From NCBI GenBank assembly GCA_030625685.1, contig DAOUQJ010000004.1, positions 99,596 to 163,595 on the forward strand: DNA of 64,000 nucleotides, given 5' to 3'. Source of the DNA: Oscillospiraceae bacterium (GTDB taxonomy: Bacteria; Bacillota; Clostridia; Oscillospirales; Oscillospiraceae). A program made the translations under genes and the position numbers. This document shows positions 61,201 to 64,000 of the stretch, piece by piece. Under the pieces are notes generated by a model, which saw nothing but the letters and a program-made list of their open reading frames with translations, ran no database searches and was not told where the DNA came from. The first letter of the stretch is position 1, and the number at the start of each line of letters is the position of its first letter.

Positions 61201-64000
61201 CAAATCGTCTTGTTTTTCCTTTGTCTGTAGCCTTTGGAACTACTACTTCACGATGCGGATTTTCACCCTGTTTAATGGCGCCATGCTCTCGCGTGTAGCG
61301 CTCCATCAACTCTGATACATCAGAGCGAGAATTTTGTGCATTATTTTCATCACCCTGCGTATACTGAGTATTGACAGTGTTTTGCTCTTGTGATACATTG
61401 TCAGTAGAAGCCGCCCCAATCTGCGTTACCTGAGTATTATTACTCGGAGCTACGTATTGGGTGGCTTCTATTTTTGTTGGTTTTATGTTGACCACATCAT
61501 AAAAATATTCCGAATTATCAGAATGTATTGCTGTAACAACGTCAGCAACATAATCACGCCCTCCAACTCGCATGTTTACAGTGCCTCGATTAAAACTTCT
61601 GATTTTATCCCTTCTTGGATGCTTCGGTGTCTCATTTATAACTTTTTCTGCGGTTTGGGTTATTTCGTCAATGTTGTTTGCGCTGCGCAGTTTATCACTA
61701 TAAAGAGCTTGCTTTCTAGGCTTTATTCCTTTTGTGTATCCTGAATGTGTAAACTCATTTACACTTCTTTTGTTCACACCAACCATAAAGCTACCCATAT
61801 CAATGCCACCACCAAACTTATTTTTGATGATCGCTTTCACAGTTTTTTCCCAATCTTTTCGGGGTACACCTTCCAGAATATCTTCATTTATCTCTACAAA
61901 CGAATTTCCTTGGGTATCCTTGCGAATACTGAATTGATTTCCATTCTGCGATGTAACACTTTGTTGCATCGCTTTTTCATACAATCTTTGTGCGTCGATC
62001 AGGAACTTTGTATCTTTGTCTGCACCGATTCTACGAATGGCATCATTGATCCAGTTGTAGATTTTTTGGAATAGATTCGGATTCTCTTTTGAGATGCGCT
62101 CAACAAAGGCTTCATTTTCAAACAATCCGCGATTTTCCATAAACGTTGCTACAACTTCTTTTTGCGCTCCAACTTCGTCTATCCGCACACCTTCTCTTTC
62201 GTACAGTTCTCTAATCTCTTTTGTAAGAGAATCAAAGTTATCCCCCATGTATTCTTGCACCATCTTAGAAAGTTCTTGGTACTGTCCCGCGCTCTCTATA
62301 TGGTGAGTAAGTTCATGTGTCAGTACGTTTGTCACTGGATTTGTGCTATCTAGGGCAATTGTTATCTTGCCATCTTTATACTTACCGTTGACGTTTTCGC
62401 CTAAGGTCTCGACAAATTCAATTTCACTGCCGAAAAGATTGGAAATCTGCTTGGCTTTTTCGATTTCAGGGGCATTTGCTTCTGACGTTGACAAATTCAC
62501 GTTACTTTCGTTGGTATCATCTTCATTTGCGTGTAATTGGCTCATGTTTTCCGGTGTCACTAGCAGTTGCCGTCTATTGTTCGGTGTGTATTTAGGCACT
62601 ATTTGTTTCCTGTACCTGCCTTGCTCAGTTATAGTCTTGTCGCCGACGTTTTGTGCGCTCACCGTATCTTTCGGTACTTTGTCAATCGCGCTTCTAGCTA
62701 CTTGAGCTGCTTGATAACTATTTGCTAATTCTACTGGAATGTATTCGCCTTTTTGACTTACGATATCGTCCATCACTAACGATGTGGCTACCCCGTTCAA
62801 TTCTGATTTGTTCGGCTTGCGATTGTTTTCTTTAAAGAAGTCTCTGTACCATTTTTCATTGTTACTATATCTTACACTGGTTTCTTGATTAATCGAAATA
62901 CCTTTAGCGCTGTAGTTACCAAGTTCAATCGCCAATCCATCAATTACTTTTTGAACTTCCGCTTCGTATGGTTGAATCATTTCGTTGGCCACTTGTTCGA
63001 TGGTTCTCCCTGATGTTTTTGACTCTTGAATGAAGTAATTCAAATAAGCCTCTTCTTGCTCGTTGAGGGTATTGAAATCTAATTCATCTGTGTTTTCGAG
63101 GATAGTTTTTCCTGTAACTTCTGTATAAGTTTCGAGGTTTGGTTTCGTTCCTTCGAATGGCAATACGTTAGAGGCTTGCCACTCTGGATTAACATATAAT
63201 TTTGAAGGCGGCAACGCTGGTGTGACACTTTCTTCCGCTTTCGACATGTTCGGCAAACTTGGCTCTTTTGTTTTTGGTAGATTCGCGTTGCTTGAATTAA
63301 CGCCGTTTTGGTGGACGTTGATATATGGATTTGCACTTTTGCCTGTAATTGCTTTCATCGCAACGGGTAGGACTGTACCTGCGACAGCACCGCCCGCCAT
63401 ACTCATGCCGAGTTCCTTTGCTGAGAACTGCGCTGTCGGATCACCCGCAATGCTATCCATAACATAGTCACCAGTATATGCCACACCTTCTTGCACAGCT
63501 TCCTCAGCACCTTGTTTTAATAGATTTACGCCGTAGTTATTGAGCGATGGAGATTTAAGTTTCTGCAAGTTCCCCAATGGAATGTAAGATGTTCCTGCTT
63601 CAACTAAACCGGAGCCTAAAGCACGTGCCGCAGCTTCTTGTGAGCCAACACCGCGCATTGTCAAGTCGCCAGACTTATTGCCGGCAGCGCTTGCACCTAC
63701 ACCTAACATGCCAGCGCCTCTATTGAACCATCCTAAGCCGTATGCAGGTGCGTTTTGTACGACTGAGGACATAACATCAGTCAACATACGCTCGCCTTCT
63801 GTAGCCCCCTCTAAAGACTTCTCATACATTTCGGATCCTTTGGCGTACATTTTCCCACCAATCATATCTTTTGTGTTTATATGTGCTGAGCGTTCGTCTA
63901 ACGCTTTTTTCGCTACTGCCAACTGCTTTGCTAACTCTTCGCGAGTAGTTCCGTGCTTTTTCTCGATGTTGGCATAATACTCTTCATAAGTCGTGTTTGG
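58277..64000 (-). CDS. Very large phage polyvalent protein, N-terminus outside window
   Basis: The open frame reaches the window edge without a start (the last 26 codons before the edge read in frame), so at least 1907 residues are present. From the window side: a helical region with Gly/Ala-rich segments; a zinc metallopeptidase motif THELTHHIES (near 62310); a domain near 61450-61800 (VNEFTHSGYTKGIKP, RVGGRDYVADVVTAI) like the nuclease/large-polyvalent-protein domains of phage polyvalent proteins; a helical region with YLSMLGNPRTHIRNLIGN (LPD38-like) near 60600; and a hydrophobic segment (GTGILALGAFLASQG) near 59870. Such proteins are packaged in virions and injected with DNA by family knowledge. 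Domain names are from memory and tentative. Confidence 0.75.
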   Translation of the reverse strand, partial: PNTTYEEYYANIEKKHGTTREELAKQLAVAKKALDERSAHINTKDMIGGKMYAKGSEMYEKSLEGATEGERMLTDVMSSVVQNAPAYGLGWFNRGAGMLGVGASAAGNKSGDLTMRGVGSQEAAARALGSGLVEAGTSYIPLGNLQKLKSPSLNNYGVNLLKQGAEEAVQEGVAYTGDYVMDSIAGDPTAQFSAKELGMSMAGGAVAGTVLPVAMKAITGKSANPYINVHQNGVNSSNANLPKTKEPSLPNMSKAEESVTPALPPSKLYVNPEWQASNVLPFEGTKPNLETYTEVTGKTILENTDELDFNTLNEQEEAYLNYFIQESKTSGRTIEQVANEMIQPYEAEVQKVIDGLAIELGNYSAKGISINQETSVRYSNNEKWYRDFFKENNRKPNKSELNGVATSLVMDDIVSQKGEYIPVELANSYQAAQVARSAIDKVPKDTVSAQNVGDKTITEQGRYRKQIVPKYTPNNRRQLLVTPENMSQLHANEDDTNESNVNLSTSEANAPEIEKAKQISNLFGSEIEFVETLGENVNGKYKDGKITIALDSTNPVTNVLTHELTHHIESAGQYQELSKMVQEYMGDNFDSLTKEIRELYEREGVRIDEVGAQKEVVATFMENRGLFENEAFVERISKENPNLFQKIYNWINDAIRRIGADKDTKFLIDAQRLYEKAMQQSVTSQNGNQFSIRKDTQGNSFVEINEDILEGVPRKDWEKTVKAIIKNKFGGGIDMGSFMVGVNKRSVNEFTHSGYTKGIKPRKQALYSDKLRSANNIDEITQTAEKVINETPKHPRRDKIRSFNRGTVNMRVGGRDYVADVVTAIHSDNSEYFYDVVNIKPTKIEATQYVAPSNNTQVTQIGAASTDNVSQEQNTVNTQYTQGDENNAQNSRSDVSELMERYTREHGAIKQGENPHREVVVPKATDKGKTRRFARTAMESEVIPDEMIGDFEKEIVNGTFAYEPLSDQQAFAYAERTIENKGYEVALADWDSVVRGNKAATKNDIVLGELLLNQAANAGDVKLAMKITAELAAEGTRAGQSIQAFRMLKKMTPDGQLYSMQKVVENLNSDLQEKRGVDSPNVKINEELAGKLLKAKTQQEVNAAVEEIRQDIADQVPPTLVDKWNAWRYLSMLGNPRTHIRNLIGNAIFMPAVNIKNELGAQMEKTLPEAQRTKARLTKKDARLKEFARNDFANVEETITSGGKLNPSDEIRERQQVFKTKWLEKARKANFNALEWEDKLFLTRHYTNAMARFIKARNLTPEFLQSGTKEANKALEEARNHAILEAQKATYRDASALATGLSKWKRSGKIEAVVGEGLFPFTKTPVNILKRGVEYSPIGLLNGAKGALIDVKKGKKSASQAIDQMASGLTGTGILALGAFLASQGMLSGGGSDDKKETLFDRLQGGQEYALKIGNTSFTLDWAAPSSLPLFVGVEIYNSLESGGEDVNFAAMLDGLTKISEPLVEMSMLQGLNNAFRAVSYSDSPTTDAGTEIAINYLSQGVPTVAGQLARTIDSKRRSSFIDKNSGMGRLPQKGLQKVQGKLPFANMLLNPYVDAWGREQESGNIAQRALQNFVSPSYSAKDKTTKVDIELERLYKQTGEGSVLPSYAAKYIRFDGETKNFTADEYHTYATEKGQMSFKYLEKLVSSKEYRSLSDDKKVDVVSSVYEYANAMAKTKVSDYQLTKSMQKAREAEKEGINPADYFSIYHVQKDIVGDSDGDGGTISGTATVNKRDAIDKATQNMSFDEREKLYDAFDVGLSKSQKAVWDNKSVQYIAGSKENFYKIIEIGKTTEPKVDQYGNAISGTAKKKTINAISKELNMLPPRAEQLYYEVFVYNYSVEDLGSSERQDYEALHNMGMNEDIYLKYSNGLKTVPNRKADRYYKLIQMGMGAGQAQHFLSLRYNYKW

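Noticed and set aside
58778..63977. Plus-strand ORFs opposite the polyvalent phage protein
   Set aside because: Antisense shadows of one long continuous frame, without ribosome sites.

Overview
The window looks like a chromosome segment of a spore-forming Clostridia-type Firmicute. The evidence is Gram-positive Shine-Dalgarno sequences throughout (GGAGG or AAAGGA), a yabP-yabQ-divIC-yabR sporulation/division cluster with a sigma-E-like promoter, a three-repeat SLH surface protein, a perfect HrcA/CIRCE operator, PhoPR-type phosphate control and an unsplit atp operon. I do not assign a species.

Layout. 1-2650: housekeeping genes (a DUF1847 fragment, an RluA-type pseudouridine synthase, a fumarylacetoacetate-hydrolase-family enzyme, a divergent PAP2 protein). 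2813-10941: one transcription unit for a 2657-residue secreted SLH protein. 11086-16784: a patchy region with a frameshifted beta-phosphoglucomutase relic, a DUF1801 protein, a solitary large serine recombinase behind a 50-codon ORF, a secreted beta-propeller protein and the 3' end of a polysaccharide deacetylase. 16784-19083: a CitA/CitB-type two-component pair without an adjacent transporter. 19194-25586: the complete atpBEFHAGDC operon, whose c subunit looks proton-type. 25621-32570: pstS, then pstC-pstA-pstB-phoU-phoP-phoR, with direct repeats resembling Pho boxes before pstS and pstC. PstA carries an apparent PDZ domain in its first external loop. 32586-36590: comEC-holA-rnmV. 36603-39323: clpB under CIRCE. 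39340-43306: an aminotransferase followed by an ABC importer of the nitrate/sulfonate/thiamine-precursor type. 43306-45090: yabP-yabQ-divIC-yabR. 45099-47724 (minus strand): mtaB-thyA-folA, tightly overlapped. 47765-52193: an HD phosphohydrolase, an ACT protein, a UPF0210 protein, glucose-6-phosphate isomerase and a small P-loop protein. 52211-53386: an iron-containing alcohol dehydrogenase.

From the tRNA-Arg(CCG) gene at 53555-53630 to the window end the DNA is a prophage: tRNA target, paired direct repeats that look like integrase arm sites, AT-rich cargo genes with their own promoter and terminator, holin, amidase, a small virion-region protein, and a very large polyvalent protein (HExxH metallopeptidase plus large-polyvalent-protein domains) that runs off the window. 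The integrase and the other attachment site are not in the window.

The least ordinary items are the PDZ-containing PstA, the AT-rich two-gene cargo cassette near the attachment site, the polyvalent phage protein, and the paired repeats beside the tRNA. I found no CRISPR array, no rRNA and no intact insertion sequence.
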